A stretch of 64,000 nt of DNA, taken from Cytobacillus firmus (lineage in GTDB: Bacteria; Bacillota; Bacilli; Bacillales; Cytobacillaceae). The first letter of the stretch is position 1; each line of letters begins with the position of its first letter. The DNA is taken from the NCBI RefSeq assembly GCF_023657595.1, contig NZ_CP098323.1, positions 2,752,001 to 2,816,000 of the forward strand, written 5' to 3'. The position numbers and the translations under genes were made by a program. The notes beneath the pieces are model-generated. The model did no database searches, was not told where the DNA came from, and saw only the letters and a program-made list of their open reading frames with translations. Of the stretch, positions 51,069-59,393 are shown piece after piece.

Positions 51069-51087
51069 GTAACCACCTTAATTACAT
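51069..51087. promoter_or_regulatory. Rrf2 operator copy 1
   Basis: TGTAACCACCTTAATTACA, with inverted TGTAA/TTACA ends. It agrees with copy 3 at 17 of 19 positions and directly abuts copy 2, just downstream of the NmrA-like gene's -10. Confidence 0.75.
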
Positions 51088-51106
51088 GTAATCATAATAA
51101 TTACAT
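51088..51106. promoter_or_regulatory. Rrf2 operator copy 2
   Basis: TGTAATCATAATAATTACA. It keeps the TGTAAyCA...TTACA frame of the other copies and covers the -10 of the NmrA-like gene promoter, so binding would block it. Confidence 0.7.
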
Positions 51107-51123
51107 TTTAAGATTTTGTCAAT
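51095..51123 (-). promoter_or_regulatory. Sigma-A promoter of the NmrA-like gene
   Basis: On the minus strand TTGACA (51123-51118), 17 nt, TATTAT (51100-51095). Confidence 0.7.
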
Positions 51124-51162
51124 AACTATAAATGGTCATTTTTTAAGGTATAATATTAAGGG

Positions 51163-51181
51163 TGTAACCACATTTATTACA
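51163..51181. promoter_or_regulatory. Rrf2 operator copy 3
   Basis: TGTAACCACATTTATTACA, just downstream of the TATAAT at 51149 that precedes the rrf2-family gene, suited to autorepression. Confidence 0.75.
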
Positions 51182-51226
51182 AGAAAAGATTTATCCTTAT
51201 AAAGATGCAAGAAAGGTGATGAATAA

Positions 51227-51661
51227 ATGTCCATTAGCAGCCGATTCGCTGTAGGCGTTCATATATTATCTCTTATAGAGTTTAATAAAGACGGTGTAAG
51301 TTCATCTGAATATTTAGCAGAAAGTGTAAACACAAATCCAGCACTTATCAGGAAAATTATTGGAATGCTAAAGAAAGCAGGGTTAGTAGAGGTACATCCT
51401 GGTATTCCGGGAACTAAGCTTGCAAGGAATTTATCTGACATTACTCTGCTAGATGTATATAAGGCAGTTAATGTCGTACAGGATAATGAGTTGTTTAATG
51501 TTCATGAAAGTCCAAATCCTAAATGTCCTGTAGGCAGAAACATTCAAAATACGATCATTCCTATATTGTCTGCTGCACAATTAGCGATGGAAAAGGTCTT
51601 AGGAAATGTAACCATCGAGTATGTAGTTAAGGATATGCTTGAAAAAGAAAAAATAAATTAA
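51227..51661 (+). CDS. Rrf2-family transcriptional regulator, YwnA-like
   Basis: 144 residues. ISSRFAVGVHILSLIEF and SSSEYLAESVNTNPALIRKIIGMLKKAGLV (helix-turn-helix, residues 25-55), then GIPGTKLARNLSDITLLDVYKAV, the Rrf2 wing and dimer helix. Only one Cys (PKCPVG), so it lacks the three-Cys Fe-S cluster of IscR and is more like YwnA. AAAGGTGATG precedes the ATG. The three 19-bp repeats in the divergent region are its probable sites. Confidence 0.92.
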   Translation: MSISSRFAVGVHILSLIEFNKDGVSSSEYLAESVNTNPALIRKIIGMLKKAGLVEVHPGIPGTKLARNLSDITLLDVYKAVNVVQDNELFNVHESPNPKCPVGRNIQNTIIPILSAAQLAMEKVLGNVTIEYVVKDMLEKEKIN

Positions 51662-51756
51662 CAACTAGTCATAGTTTAATAAAGGTATGTCATTACCATT
51701 GGCATTTACAATCTAATAGATATGTTTTGTCAGCCTTTTACAAGGCAAACAAAGAA

Positions 51757-51790
51757 AAAGGGGCAATGCTATATCACATTGCCCCTTTCT
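51757..51790. terminator. Terminator between the convergent rrf2 and hxlR genes
   Basis: AAAGGGGCAATG pairs with CATTGCCCCTTT around an 8-nt loop. It serves both converging genes. Confidence 0.85.
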
Positions 51791-51823
51791 ATATTGTGGT
51801 GCTATTTGCCTCGATTTATATAG

Positions 51824-52186
51824 TCAAGATTTAATTGACTCTTTCTTAGGGTTTAACCCTGCAGTCTCCATATAGTTTTTACCCCATTTATACATAGCAT
51901 CAAGAATCGGCATCAAGCTTCTCCCCTGTTCAGTAAGGGTATATTCCACTTTTGGAGGAACAACCGGGTACACTTTCCGATCTACTATCAAGTCTTCTTC
52001 CAGTTCACGCAATTGGTTCACAAGCATCCTTTGCGTGATTCCTGGCATGAGAGCCTTCAATTCACCAAATCGCTTGGTTCCTTCTTTCCCTAGATGCCAT
52101 AAAATCAGCATTTTCCACTTTCCACCGATAACTGATAGCGTCAATTCCTTTTCACAGTTAAAGATCTTATCCTGCATTCGTGACAT
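51824..52186 (-). CDS. hxlR: HxlR-family activator of the formaldehyde operon
   Basis: 120 residues. [28 protein letters not shown] and [19 protein letters not shown] are the winged helix of the HxlR family. [12 protein letters not shown] has the Cys that in HxlR-type regulators sits near the start of the helix and can sense formaldehyde (an intrahelical Cys-Lys crosslink is known in B. subtilis HxlR), here C followed by EKE. AGAGGTGA gives the ATG at 52186. It is divergent from hxlA, as in B. subtilis, so activation of hxlAB is well supported by context. Confidence 0.9.
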   Translation of the reverse strand: MSRMQDKIFNCEKELTLSVIGGKWKMLILWHLGKEGTKRFGELKALMPGITQRMLVNQLRELEEDLIVDRKVYPVVPPKVEYTLTEQGRSLMPILDAMYKWGKNYMETAGLNPKKESIKS

Positions 52187-52218
52187 TTCACTCACCTCTA
52201 TCATTATTATACCCCATA

Positions 52219-52286
52219 GTATACTTTTTAGCACTATGTAAAATAAAAGTGCGTACTTCCACTAAAATGTTATAGGTTGTATACTT
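52219..52286. promoter_or_regulatory. Candidate HxlR sites: three GTATACTT-type boxes
   Basis: GTATACTT (52219-52226), GCGTACTT (52251-52258) and GTATACTT (52279-52286) are direct copies about 30 nt apart between hxlR and hxlA. HxlR of B. subtilis binds direct repeats upstream of hxlAB, so these are plausible sites. No strong hxlA -35 is visible, as expected for an activated promoter. Confidence 0.45.
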
Positions 52287-52438
52287 GCAATTGTTCAGCG
52301 ATTGGGAACATCATCGATCCCGGCTGCTGGTACAGATAATACTCCAAAAGGATAATATTCCTGAAGAGGATCTATTTAATTTTGGAGACAGTATAACTGT
52401 ACGAAAAATCCGAATAAAATTAATAGGAGTGAACATAT

Positions 52439-53071
52439 ATGGAATTACAATTAGCTTTAGATTTAGTCAATATTCCAGAAGCAATTGAGCTTGTTAAAGA
52501 AGTGGAGGAACATATCGATATCGTAGAAATCGGTACCCCAGTCGTAATCAACGAGGGTCTCCATGCAGTAAAGGCAGTAAAAGAAGCATTCCCTAATTTA
52601 AAGGTTTTAGCAGACCTGAAAATCATGGACGCTGCTGGTTATGAAGTAATGAAAGCCTCAGAAGCAGGTGCTGATATTATTACGATTCTAGGCACAGCCG
52701 AAGATATGTCTATTCAAGGTGCTGTAGAAGAAGCGAAAAAACAAGGCAAAAAAATCCTTGTTGACATGATTGCTGTAAAAGATCTAGCTGGCCGCGCTAA
52801 AGAAGTCGATGCAATGGGTGTAGACTATATTTGTGTCCACACCGGCTACGACCTTCAAGCAGTAGGAAAAAACTCTTTTGAAGATCTGCAAACGATTAAA
52901 AGTGTTGTAAAAAATGCAAAAACTGCAATCGCAGGCGGCATTAAATTAGAAACACTTCCAGAAGTCATTAAAGTAAATCCAGACCTTGTCATTGTTGGCG
53001 GCGGTATTACAGGTCAAGCTGATAAAAAAGCTGCAGCAGCAACAATGCAAGAACTGATCAAAAAAGGGTAA
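52439..53071 (+). CDS. hxlA: 3-Hexulose-6-phosphate synthase HxlA
   Basis: 210 residues. Condenses formaldehyde with ribulose 5-phosphate to hexulose 6-phosphate in the RuMP pathway. The orotidine-phosphate-decarboxylase-like barrel is complete: LALDLVNIPEAIEL, VLADLKIMDAAGYEV (catalytic Asp-x-Lys), VDMIAVKDLAGRAKEVD, YICVHTGYD, and IAGGIKLETLPEV and VIVGGGITGQADK for phosphate. AATAGGAG precedes the ATG. hxlB starts 8 nt after its stop. Confidence 0.95.
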   Translation: MELQLALDLVNIPEAIELVKEVEEHIDIVEIGTPVVINEGLHAVKAVKEAFPNLKVLADLKIMDAAGYEVMKASEAGADIITILGTAEDMSIQGAVEEAKKQGKKILVDMIAVKDLAGRAKEVDAMGVDYICVHTGYDLQAVGKNSFEDLQTIKSVVKNAKTAIAGGIKLETLPEVIKVNPDLVIVGGGITGQADKKAAAATMQELIKKG

Positions 53072-53079
53072 GATCAAGC

Positions 53080-53637
53080 ATGCATACTTCACAATATTTA
53101 GCTAAGATCTTAAAAGAGTTAATCAGAACAACTGACCACATTCCGGATGAAGAAGCTGAGAAATTGGTTAATGGGATTCTTGAAGCAAAAAAAGTGTTTG
53201 TAGCTGGCGCAGGCAGATCTGGATTTATGGCCAAGTCATTTGCGATGCGAATGATGCATATGGGCATAGATGCTTATGTACCAGGCGAAACGGTGACCCC
53301 TAACTTTGAAAAAGATGACATCTTGATCATCGCTTCAGGTTCAGGAGAAACGAAAAGCCTTGTTTCCATGTCAGAGAAAGCAAAAAGTATAGGTGGAACG
53401 ATTGCCGCCGTAACGATTTTCCCCGAATCCACAATCGGAAAAATAGCGGATATAAAGATTAAGTTACCTGGTTCACCTAAGGATCAATCGGAAGGTGATT
53501 ATAAAACCATTCAGCCTATGGGCTCATTATTCGAGCAAACTCTTTTACTATTCTGCGATGCTGTCATTCTGAGGTTCATGGAGAAAAAGGGCTTGGATAC
53601 GAATAAGATGTATGGCAAACACGCCAATTTAGAATAA
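53080..53637 (+). CDS. hxlB: 6-Phospho-3-hexuloisomerase HxlB
   Basis: 185 residues. Isomerises hexulose 6-phosphate to fructose 6-phosphate, completing formaldehyde fixation. A SIS fold: [36 protein letters not shown] with the phosphate-binding Ser/Thr, and [16 protein letters not shown] late. The pair with hxlA detoxifies formaldehyde. AAAGGGTAAG stands ahead of the ATG. Confidence 0.95.
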   Translation: MHTSQYLAKILKELIRTTDHIPDEEAEKLVNGILEAKKVFVAGAGRSGFMAKSFAMRMMHMGIDAYVPGETVTPNFEKDDILIIASGSGETKSLVSMSEKAKSIGGTIAAVTIFPESTIGKIADIKIKLPGSPKDQSEGDYKTIQPMGSLFEQTLLLFCDAVILRFMEKKGLDTNKMYGKHANLE

Positions 53638-53651
53638 AACGTTTTGTCTAT

Positions 53652-53697
53652 GAAAGACCGCAAACTATCTATGCAAGATTGCGGTCTTTCTATTTTA
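53652..53697 (+). terminator. Terminator of hxlAB
   Basis: GAAAGACCGCAA pairs with TTGCGGTCTTTC around ACTATCTATGCAAGA, followed by TATTTT. Confidence 0.85.
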
Positions 53698-53732
53698 ATT
53701 TGTATAAAAACCAGTTCATAGGAGTGAAAAAA

Positions 53733-53855
53733 ATGAATTCATTAAATGGCAAAACTGCTTTAGTTACTGGTGCAGGCAGAGGTATTGAACGAGCTACTGC
53801 TATCGCCTTAGCAAAAGAAGGAGTTAATGGTGTTTTAATCGAGTCAATTAGTTGA
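53733..53855 (+). pseudogene. Truncated short-chain dehydrogenase (FabG-like), N-terminus only
   Basis: 40 codons: the start and the dinucleotide loop [20 protein letters not shown] are intact and a good GGAGTG site precedes the ATG, but after KEGVNG the reading becomes unrelated and stops. Intact relatives have about 240 residues with Ser-Tyr-Lys. The break falls where the convergent CBO0543-like gene ends (53844), so a deletion or rearrangement joined the two. Confidence 0.8.
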
Positions 53856-54356
53856 AGTCCTTTTGTATGGGTCCTTCTTTTCAATAAAGTTCGAAAGCCA
53901 AATGGTAGCAGCAAAAACAACCAAATAAGTGATATAGGATAAATACAATTTCCAGCCTGTATATGTAAAAACTTGAAACTTTACTGCAATCCATTCTAGA
54001 GCAATCGCTACCCCAGCCCAAAAAATAATATAAAATAGATACTTTAGGCCTTTTGGTTTTTTATATTGATAGAAGTTTACGACAAAGTAAGAAAGAGTAG
54101 GGTAAGTTACAAAGTGCAATAATACATCAAATAATTCATGCTTTTTATGATCAATCGTAAAGTATAATTCATATGGTTTTACACTAAGGGTAATATCAGC
54201 TAACAAAGCAAGAAAAACATTAAATGTCCAAATAATTGTGATGGTAGCAGCAGGCAATCGTCTAGGTAATATAAACATGAGGGCCCAAGTAAGTATTGTG
54301 GAAAAGATAATAAAAATTTCATTTGAATCAAATTTCTCAGGAAGAGGTAACATCAT
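53844..54356 (-). CDS. CBO0543-family membrane protein
   Basis: 170 residues with five hydrophobic helices ([88 protein letters not shown]). The ALEWIAVK segment parallels the conserved Glu-helix of CBO0543 proteins. It starts in ATGA overlap with the upstream membrane-protein gene, so the two may form a complex. Its last 12 nt overlap the remains of a truncated dehydrogenase on the other strand. Function unknown. Confidence 0.8.
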   Translation of the reverse strand: MMLPLPEKFDSNEIFIIFSTILTWALMFILPRRLPAATITIIWTFNVFLALLADITLSVKPYELYFTIDHKKHELFDVLLHFVTYPTLSYFVVNFYQYKKPKGLKYLFYIIFWAGVAIALEWIAVKFQVFTYTGWKLYLSYITYLVVFAATIWLSNFIEKKDPYKRTSTN

Positions 54357-54835
54357 GACGTATTCACCTCTTTGTCTCTATAAATAAGTTTTTCTAAATA
54401 AAATGAGTAAATAGCCAATAATAAAATTATCAAAGTGTATCTCAAATATGAATAAAATACATTCCAATTTACCCATTCCAAATATCCAATATGAACGAAA
54501 AATATTTCAATTGAAATGAGTGCTGTTAAGAAGATGAAGAGATGAATAAGTTTACTGAAAATAGTTCTTTTAGAGAACAAAATATAAATAACCCATAAAA
54601 GTAACGCTGGCTTGAGTGACAACTCAGGAATTTTTTGTGTCCAAAAAATTAACTGACTTGGGTCTTGCTTTGTAAGTTCTAAATTCAAATTAATGATTAG
54701 ACCTGTATTTGTAATAAGAATATTGGAGAAAAAATAACAGCCCAAGATGTTAGTGACGTTCATTTTCTTCATCAAGATGTATAAGGAAGTAAAGGATAAT
54801 ATTGCTAAAATAAGAAAAAGCCACACTGTTTTCAT
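54353..54835 (-). CDS. Membrane protein partner of the CBO0543 gene
   Basis: 160 residues, five hydrophobic helices. TLSF-type features are absent, but the layout (short N-terminal helix, then LGCYFFSNILITNTGLII, LKPALLLWVIYILFS, LIHLFIFLTALISIEIFFV) and a terminal helix with FYLEKLIYRDKE fit the same general group. The ATG at 54835 has GGTGG upstream. An ATG at 54859 is less likely. Coupled to the downstream gene by ATGA. No function is known. Confidence 0.7.
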   Translation of the reverse strand: MKTVWLFLILAILSFTSLYILMKKMNVTNILGCYFFSNILITNTGLIINLNLELTKQDPSQLIFWTQKIPELSLKPALLLWVIYILFSKRTIFSKLIHLFIFLTALISIEIFFVHIGYLEWVNWNVFYSYLRYTLIILLLAIYSFYLEKLIYRDKEVNTS

Positions 54836-54859
54836 AATAGCCACCATTTTTATTTTCAT

Positions 54860-55165
54860 CTACATTAATTTGTACATATAATGTCAAAAAAATACTGCAT
54901 CTAAAGAAAACAAACAGTAAACGGAAAGCTGGATTCTTATTTGTTATTCGTTATACTAGCTAATAGGATGTCAACTTTTGAGGAATAGAAAATCTTATGC
55001 ATGATGATATTTATGCCTCCCACGAACTTTCTCTCTTAACTCGGCGGAAAGCCTTTGTAACATCCAAAGATCACTAAATCTCCCTCTCGTTTAAAGTCAC
55101 CTCAGTATAAAAATTAATCCGTTATTCCTATGTACAAGTGAAATACTGCTTACCTCCATCGCCTT
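54860..55165. other. Intergenic stretch, nothing seen
   Basis: About 300 nt, AT-rich, without a convincing hairpin, operator or coding remnant. Confidence 0.4.
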
Positions 55166-55594
55166 TCATAATAAATCAGTTTCCCATAACCCAAGCTGGC
55201 CTTTTGCTGGGATACGTTCATTCAAGATCTTCATGTCTTGAACCTCCCAAGCATATCCACCCACATTAAAGTCTCCTAAAAAATAATCATTCCCTGATAC
55301 GATTTGTCCATTTTCCAGGACTGCTGATGTCTGATTTTTTTCAGTTATCTTCAGACAATTTTCAAGTCGGCCTACAGCAATGATCATTCCGGTCGGAAGA
55401 GTCTCTTCTGTATATCCATGCTTACCGAGCAGCGAACGGATGGCCACATGCCTGCAGACAGCCTTATCTATTTTTTTACTTGTATGAATGGCCAGCGGCC
55501 CGCGATAATTTGTTTTCCATGACCTTGTTTCAAATTCATTCTCTCGAAGGACAAAAAGACTTGCCCAAGGCTGAATCATAGATAATACCTTCAT
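55166..55594 (-). CDS. ASCH-domain protein
   Basis: 142 residues. VLSMIQPWASLFVLRENEFETRSW is the ASCH opening, RGPLAIHTSKKI follows, GMIIAVGRLENCLKI is the RNA-binding-like beta strand, and GGYAWEVQDMKILNERIPAKGQ ends it. ASCH domains are thought to bind RNA or modified nucleosides. The role here is unknown. The start may be ATG 55594 (GGGAG only 1-2 nt off) or TTG 55609. Monocistronic. Confidence 0.82.
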   Translation of the reverse strand: MKVLSMIQPWASLFVLRENEFETRSWKTNYRGPLAIHTSKKIDKAVCRHVAIRSLLGKHGYTEETLPTGMIIAVGRLENCLKITEKNQTSAVLENGQIVSGNDYFLGDFNVGGYAWEVQDMKILNERIPAKGQLGLWETDLL

Positions 55595-55920
55595 TCTCCC
55601 TGCCACCAATCTATAAGTTTCCTTTGTCTTATCGTGTCCGTAGAGAAGAATATTATTAGCAAAAAGGTTTAATTGCCCACTGTAAGCAGTAATCTTCCGG
55701 AAAAATAAAAATTGAGGGGGTTACTACTAAAAAGCACATTGAAACCTGTACGGCGGAAGCGACTAATTTTTCCCAAACTCATCTTTACTTTATTTGCTAA
55801 TAAAGCCCAGCCAAATAATTCATTATCTTAAAAACCTGGAATGGTTAGTGATCAGGAAAATCCCGACCACTAATTTAACCTTCATTTAGAAATAAATCAC
55901 TTCCAAAATTCCTCTGAATA

Positions 55921-55966
55921 TAAAAAAGCTGACCCTGTAAGTGTTCATAAGAACCTCGGGGTCAGC
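55921..55966 (-). terminator. Minus-strand terminator
   Basis: GCTGACCC pairs with GGGTCAGC around a 23-nt loop, followed by six T's on the minus strand. No gene lies just upstream of it on that strand, which leaves the structured region at 56006-56137 as its only obvious source transcript, apart from the gene ending at 56228. Confidence 0.7.
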
Positions 55967-56099
55967 CTGAATTATTGATGAATCGATTGGATGATTATAT
56001 TTACTAAACCTTCCGCATCTTTTAGTTCTACAGTCGTTAATTAGATGCGGCAGAAGGTTTTTAACCGGCACTCCATGCACCATTTCACAAAAAAGATTT

Positions 56100-56137
56100 T
56101 TAGGAACAGTTTTATTGGCCAATGTTAAACTGTTCCT
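56100..56137. repeat. Hairpin TAGGAACAGTTT/AAACTGTTCCTA, copy 2
   Basis: Same 12-bp arms as at 48293-48329, with a loop containing ATTGGCCAAT. It lies about 90 nt beyond the stop of the minus-strand gene at 56228. Confidence 0.75.
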
Positions 56138-56227
56138 AAAAAATTTCTATAGATTAGGTAAGTTTAATGTTGTATGAATTTAGTACGGTTCACATAAAAG
56201 TTCTAAGCGAAAGGTTCCCTTCCGCTA

Positions 56228-56599
56228 TTAACGGACTATAGTTGGACCAACTAATGCTTCTGGTTTTTCCCCCAATGCCAACTTGCTAATATTAGCATAG
56301 CTAAGCTGTTTATACGTTTTGAGTAACTGTTGTAAATCAAGGAATTTTTTATCTGTTTTTAAATTTTCGATTTCCCGATAATAGACAGACAATACATAAT
56401 CATCTTTTGACTTCGAATTGAATTTACCTGGGTCTTCATCCATAATTAATGCGCCCATATATTGATATCCAAACTGCAATTGACGAGTCAGTTTAATGAT
56501 ATTTATAAATTTTCTATAAATAGATGGTTTTGCGTCTTTTAATTTTCCGATAGCCATTTGCGCATTTTTCAATTGGTCGTAACTCGATGTTGTCAGCAT
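56228..56599 (-). CDS. Uncharacterised 123-residue protein
   Basis: No family is recognised. All-helical, soluble and basic: SYDQLKNAQMAIGKLKDA, FINIIKLTRQLQFGYQYMGAL and FLDLQQLLKTYKQL are amphipathic helices. No cysteines, membrane segments or signal. AAAGGAGAG stands before the ATG. It lies 24 nt after the thioesterase gene on the same strand and may be co-transcribed with it, which does not reveal its job. Confidence 0.7.
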   Translation of the reverse strand: MLTTSSYDQLKNAQMAIGKLKDAKPSIYRKFINIIKLTRQLQFGYQYMGALIMDEDPGKFNSKSKDDYVLSVYYREIENLKTDKKFLDLQQLLKTYKQLSYANISKLALGEKPEALVGPTIVR

Positions 56600-56623
56600 A
56601 ATATCTCTCCTTTTTGATTCGTA

Positions 56624-57139
56624 TTAGTCCCATGGTTTATCCAGTGAAAGTTTGGACACAAGTTCTTTATTTTTTTGTCTTTTTAGCTTGCGAACTCTTT
56701 CACGTTCTTTTCCCGTTTCATAGAGAAATTTTTCTTCATCTGTTTCTGGAATAACAGTTGGCACTTCTATCGGTCTTTTATCTTGATCTAGAGGTACAAA
56801 AGTTAAGAATGCAGTAGCTGCGATTCTGCGGTTTCCAGTTTCAAGATTTTCGGCAATTACTTTGCAGAAAATCTCCATTGACTTTTTACCTGTGTAGCTG
56901 ACAAATGATTCTATACAGACCGAATCACTTTGTCGAATCGGTTCGAGGAAATTAACTGAATCGGTCGATGCAGTAACACATTCCTTTACCCGTGAATGCC
57001 TGCGAGCGGAAAGCGTCGCACAAGCATCCATCTTCTTCATTAGAACTCCACCAAATAATGTATGATAGTTGTTCAAATCATTAATGAGTACTTGATCCGT
57101 TTGAACAACACGCGTTTCTTTAACTTTTTTAGCTTCCAT
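56624..57139 (-). CDS. Acyl-CoA thioesterase, YkhA-like (hotdog fold)
   Basis: 171 residues. NNYHTLFGGVLMKKMDACATLSARRHS holds the hotdog helix and the catalytic Asn/Asp region, TASTDSVNFLEPIRQSDSV and SMEIFCKVIAENLETGNRR follow, and the end is a basic helical tail (RERVRKLKRQKNKE). These enzymes hydrolyse long- or medium-chain acyl-CoA in the cytoplasm. The ATG has no textbook site (GGGTGGTAGTC about 10 nt off). Confidence 0.9.
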   Translation of the reverse strand: MEAKKVKETRVVQTDQVLINDLNNYHTLFGGVLMKKMDACATLSARRHSRVKECVTASTDSVNFLEPIRQSDSVCIESFVSYTGKKSMEIFCKVIAENLETGNRRIAATAFLTFVPLDQDKRPIEVPTVIPETDEEKFLYETGKERERVRKLKRQKNKELVSKLSLDKPWD

Positions 57140-57302
57140 GAATGACTACCACCCTATATAAATTACATTGAAGCGTTCGCCTCATTTGCATTAGCTTTTT
57201 CACAAGGACAATTATAATATGACTATTGTGGAAAGATACAATGCCAATCCCATATACAATTCATAACAAAACAGTATGTAAGCGCTCTTTAGCCTATACA
57301 AT

Positions 57303-57336
57303 TAAAAAAACCTCCCCTCTTAAACAAGGGGAAGCC
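57303..57336 (-). terminator. Terminator of the LysR gene
   Basis: On the minus strand CTTCCCCTT pairs with AGAGGGGAGG, followed by TTTTTTTAATT. Confidence 0.8.
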
Positions 57337-57360
57337 TTCTAATTTTTGACTTATTCTAGA

Positions 57361-58263
57361 TTATGAATCATGGTTATGATTAGCTGTCGACAGCTTTACT
57401 TTGGCAAATCGGATAAATTCTTTCGCAACCTGTGATAAGTATGCATCTTTTTTCCAGATCATCGCTAGATTCCATTCGATTGTCGGATTGGTTACGGTTA
57501 TAGTCCGAAAATCACTAGCTAGTTCTAAACATGTATTCTCAGGCAGCAATGTAATACCTATATTGTAAGCAACTAATTCTTGAATAAAATCTAATTGTGA
57601 TGTTTCCGAAATAATTATCGGTTGAAAACCAGCTTCTCTGCAAGCAGTAGTGACAAGGTTTCTTAACTCAAAATCCCGGTTGAACATAATAAAGCTCTCT
57701 TCTTTAAGTTCTTCCAATGACACTTCCTGCTTCCCGGCAAGACGATGAGACGCGGGTACAACTAGTTTCAATTCCTCATTAACAAACATATAATAGTCGA
57801 AATCATCAATTTTATCTGGAAGAACGACAACCCCAAAATCTAGCAAGCCATTGATAACCTTCTCTTCAATCGGCTTAGATCCATGCTCCTCCAATTGAAA
57901 TGTAACCTCTGGATATTTTTCATGAAACGAAGCAATCAGCTGTGAGAAGAAAATGGAATTGGTAATCGCAGGGAGCCCAATACGGACATGGCTCTTTTTT
58001 AGCATGAACATCTTACCAAGTTCCGCATCCAATAGCTGCAACTGCTTTTCAATTATTAATGCATGTTTTTTTAGAATAAATCCTGCATCTGTTAATATCA
58101 GCTTTTTTCTTGTACGAATAAATAGCTGTGTACCAAGTTCAACCTCTAATGATTTGATAATTCTACTGAGGGCAGGCTGCGTAATGAACAGATTTTCAGC
58201 TGCATTAGTGAAATTGCCAGTACGTGTAACTTCAATAAAACACTCCAAATGTTTAATTTCCAA
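57361..58263 (-). CDS. LysR-family transcriptional regulator
   Basis: About 300 residues. IKHLECFIEVTRTGNFTNAAENLFITQPALSRIIKSLE-type winged helix in residues 1-65, then the effector domain with VRIGLPAITNSIFFSQLI and the recurrent FGVVVLPDKI / GITLLPENTC strands, resembling the CynR/CidR group. The TTG at 58263 has AGGTG about 10 nt off, and TTG 58272 is possible. It is on the same strand as, and downstream of, the aromatic-acid-like cluster, with a decayed transposase between, so regulation of that cluster is only a guess. Confidence 0.88.
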   Translation of the reverse strand: MEIKHLECFIEVTRTGNFTNAAENLFITQPALSRIIKSLEVELGTQLFIRTRKKLILTDAGFILKKHALIIEKQLQLLDAELGKMFMLKKSHVRIGLPAITNSIFFSQLIASFHEKYPEVTFQLEEHGSKPIEEKVINGLLDFGVVVLPDKIDDFDYYMFVNEELKLVVPASHRLAGKQEVSLEELKEESFIMFNRDFELRNLVTTACREAGFQPIIISETSQLDFIQELVAYNIGITLLPENTCLELASDFRTITVTNPTIEWNLAMIWKKDAYLSQVAKEFIRFAKVKLSTANHNHDS

Positions 58264-58384
58264 TTTTATCAAACACCTTATATACTTTTTTAAAGATAAT
58301 TTATTTTACCACAGTTTTTACTTTGGCAACCTCGCTTGTGATTAATCAAAAAATCAAATCAATATTTTTTAAAAAGCCTCATTT

Positions 58385-59110
58385 ACTTATGGTATGGTTC
58401 TCCATGATTAATATTAAACTAGTCAAAGCCCTTAACTTCTTACGGCCTCTTTCGTAATTTCCTTCAGGCTCAAGCCGGCCAGCTAAAAGATTTGACGGGA
58501 GTGAGTGTAGTCCACTTTGGACACCCGCTTCCGCAAAGAAACCAGCGACAGTATCTCTTCCAACACCTTGACAGTTAACATTTGAGCTACACCCGGGATT
58601 TCATCAAGCAGGGAATCTTCTTGTACGATCAATTCTTCGAATTCCGTCTGGATCTAATCATATTTACACAGAAAAGTTTTCAGCTTCATTTTTGCCATCT
58701 CAGAGCCTTGGCGGATTCCGATGAGCTGACTCGCTGCTTGCTTAACTCCAAATCTTATTGGCACCTACACTTCACTTTGCGGTTTTTCTTAAATGGATAA
58801 GTAAATCTGCTATTTCATGTGGTAATGCATAAAGCTGTAAGAATTGTAATGCAGCCTTGCCCTCCCACTTCTTAAAGACCTTCAAGAATTCCGGAAAATT
58901 CCGGTCCATCCAGTTGTGCATCTGTCCCTGAACCGTTTTTAGGTCCTCTGTTAAAAGATCGCCAATTTTCTTTGCCACACGGAGTTCAGCATAAACACCT
59001 TGCGGTTGTAGGTTCGGCGTATCTTCCGCCCTTGACCAGTTGGGCAAGGCCCTTGGCACCTTTTACATCATTCTTAGTTGGAGAATTATCATCCAGCTTC
59101 TTGCTTTTCA
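58385..59110 (-). pseudogene. Decayed IS110-family transposase
   Basis: No continuous frame remains, but the order of IS110 blocks is clear on the minus strand: KNDVKGAKGLAQLVKGGRYAE (frame 1), VYAELRVAKKIGDLLTEDLK and MHNWMDRNFPEFLKVFKKWEG (frame 2), QGSEMAKMKLKTFLCKYD, DEIPGVAQMLTVKVLEEI, RQIF-stop-LAGLSLKE, then RGRKKLRAL. The N-terminal DEDD catalytic part is gone and frames shift or stop at least four times. Neither end shows a recognisable boundary. Confidence 0.85.
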
Positions 59111-59283
59111 AGTTAGAGGTACTCGCCCTAAATAGGAAATGAGCACTTTTTTAATTCATATTATCGTTTTGAAGTAGTCTTCCATATTTCATCGGATACT
59201 TCCTCAAAAGCTCTCACTCTGTAAAAGCTGCCATCCTATGTGCATTTTTTCTGTGCTATTTGCACAGCTTACAATCTAGCCAC

Positions 59284-59324
59284 AAAAAGAAACCCGGTTC
59301 CTCCTCATGAAGGAATCGGGTTTC
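59284..59324 (-). terminator. Terminator of the BenE operon
   Basis: On the minus strand AGAAACCCGATTCCTT pairs with AGGAACCGGGTTTCT around CATGAGG, then TTTTTG. It lies 70 nt past the stop of the transporter gene. Confidence 0.85.
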
Positions 59325-59393
59325 TCCAATCGAATTATTTATCTTTGTTGCATTCCCTTGCGTGGGAAATAGTGCCTTTAAAGTAATTAAGGA

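Larger units (their letters stand above)
55595..56227. other. Gap with three consecutive hairpins
   Basis: Three stem-loops lie in 217 nt: 55921-55966 (minus-strand terminator, GCTGACCC/GGGTCAGC then TTTTTT), 56006-56062 (AAACCTTC...GAAGGTTT with an inner GCATCT/AGATGC) and 56100-56137 (the dispersed TAGGAACAGTTT palindrome). The 55610-55920 part shows no gene. A 78-codon minus frame across the hairpins is not a convincing gene. Confidence 0.6.

Noticed and set aside
52285-52488. 67-codon plus-strand frame overlapping the hxlA start
   Set aside because: It overlaps the hxlA promoter and first codons in another frame. hxlA has the proper site and motifs.
55886-56122. 78-codon minus-strand frame
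   Set aside because: It spans two or three strong hairpins including a terminator, which is not expected inside a real gene.
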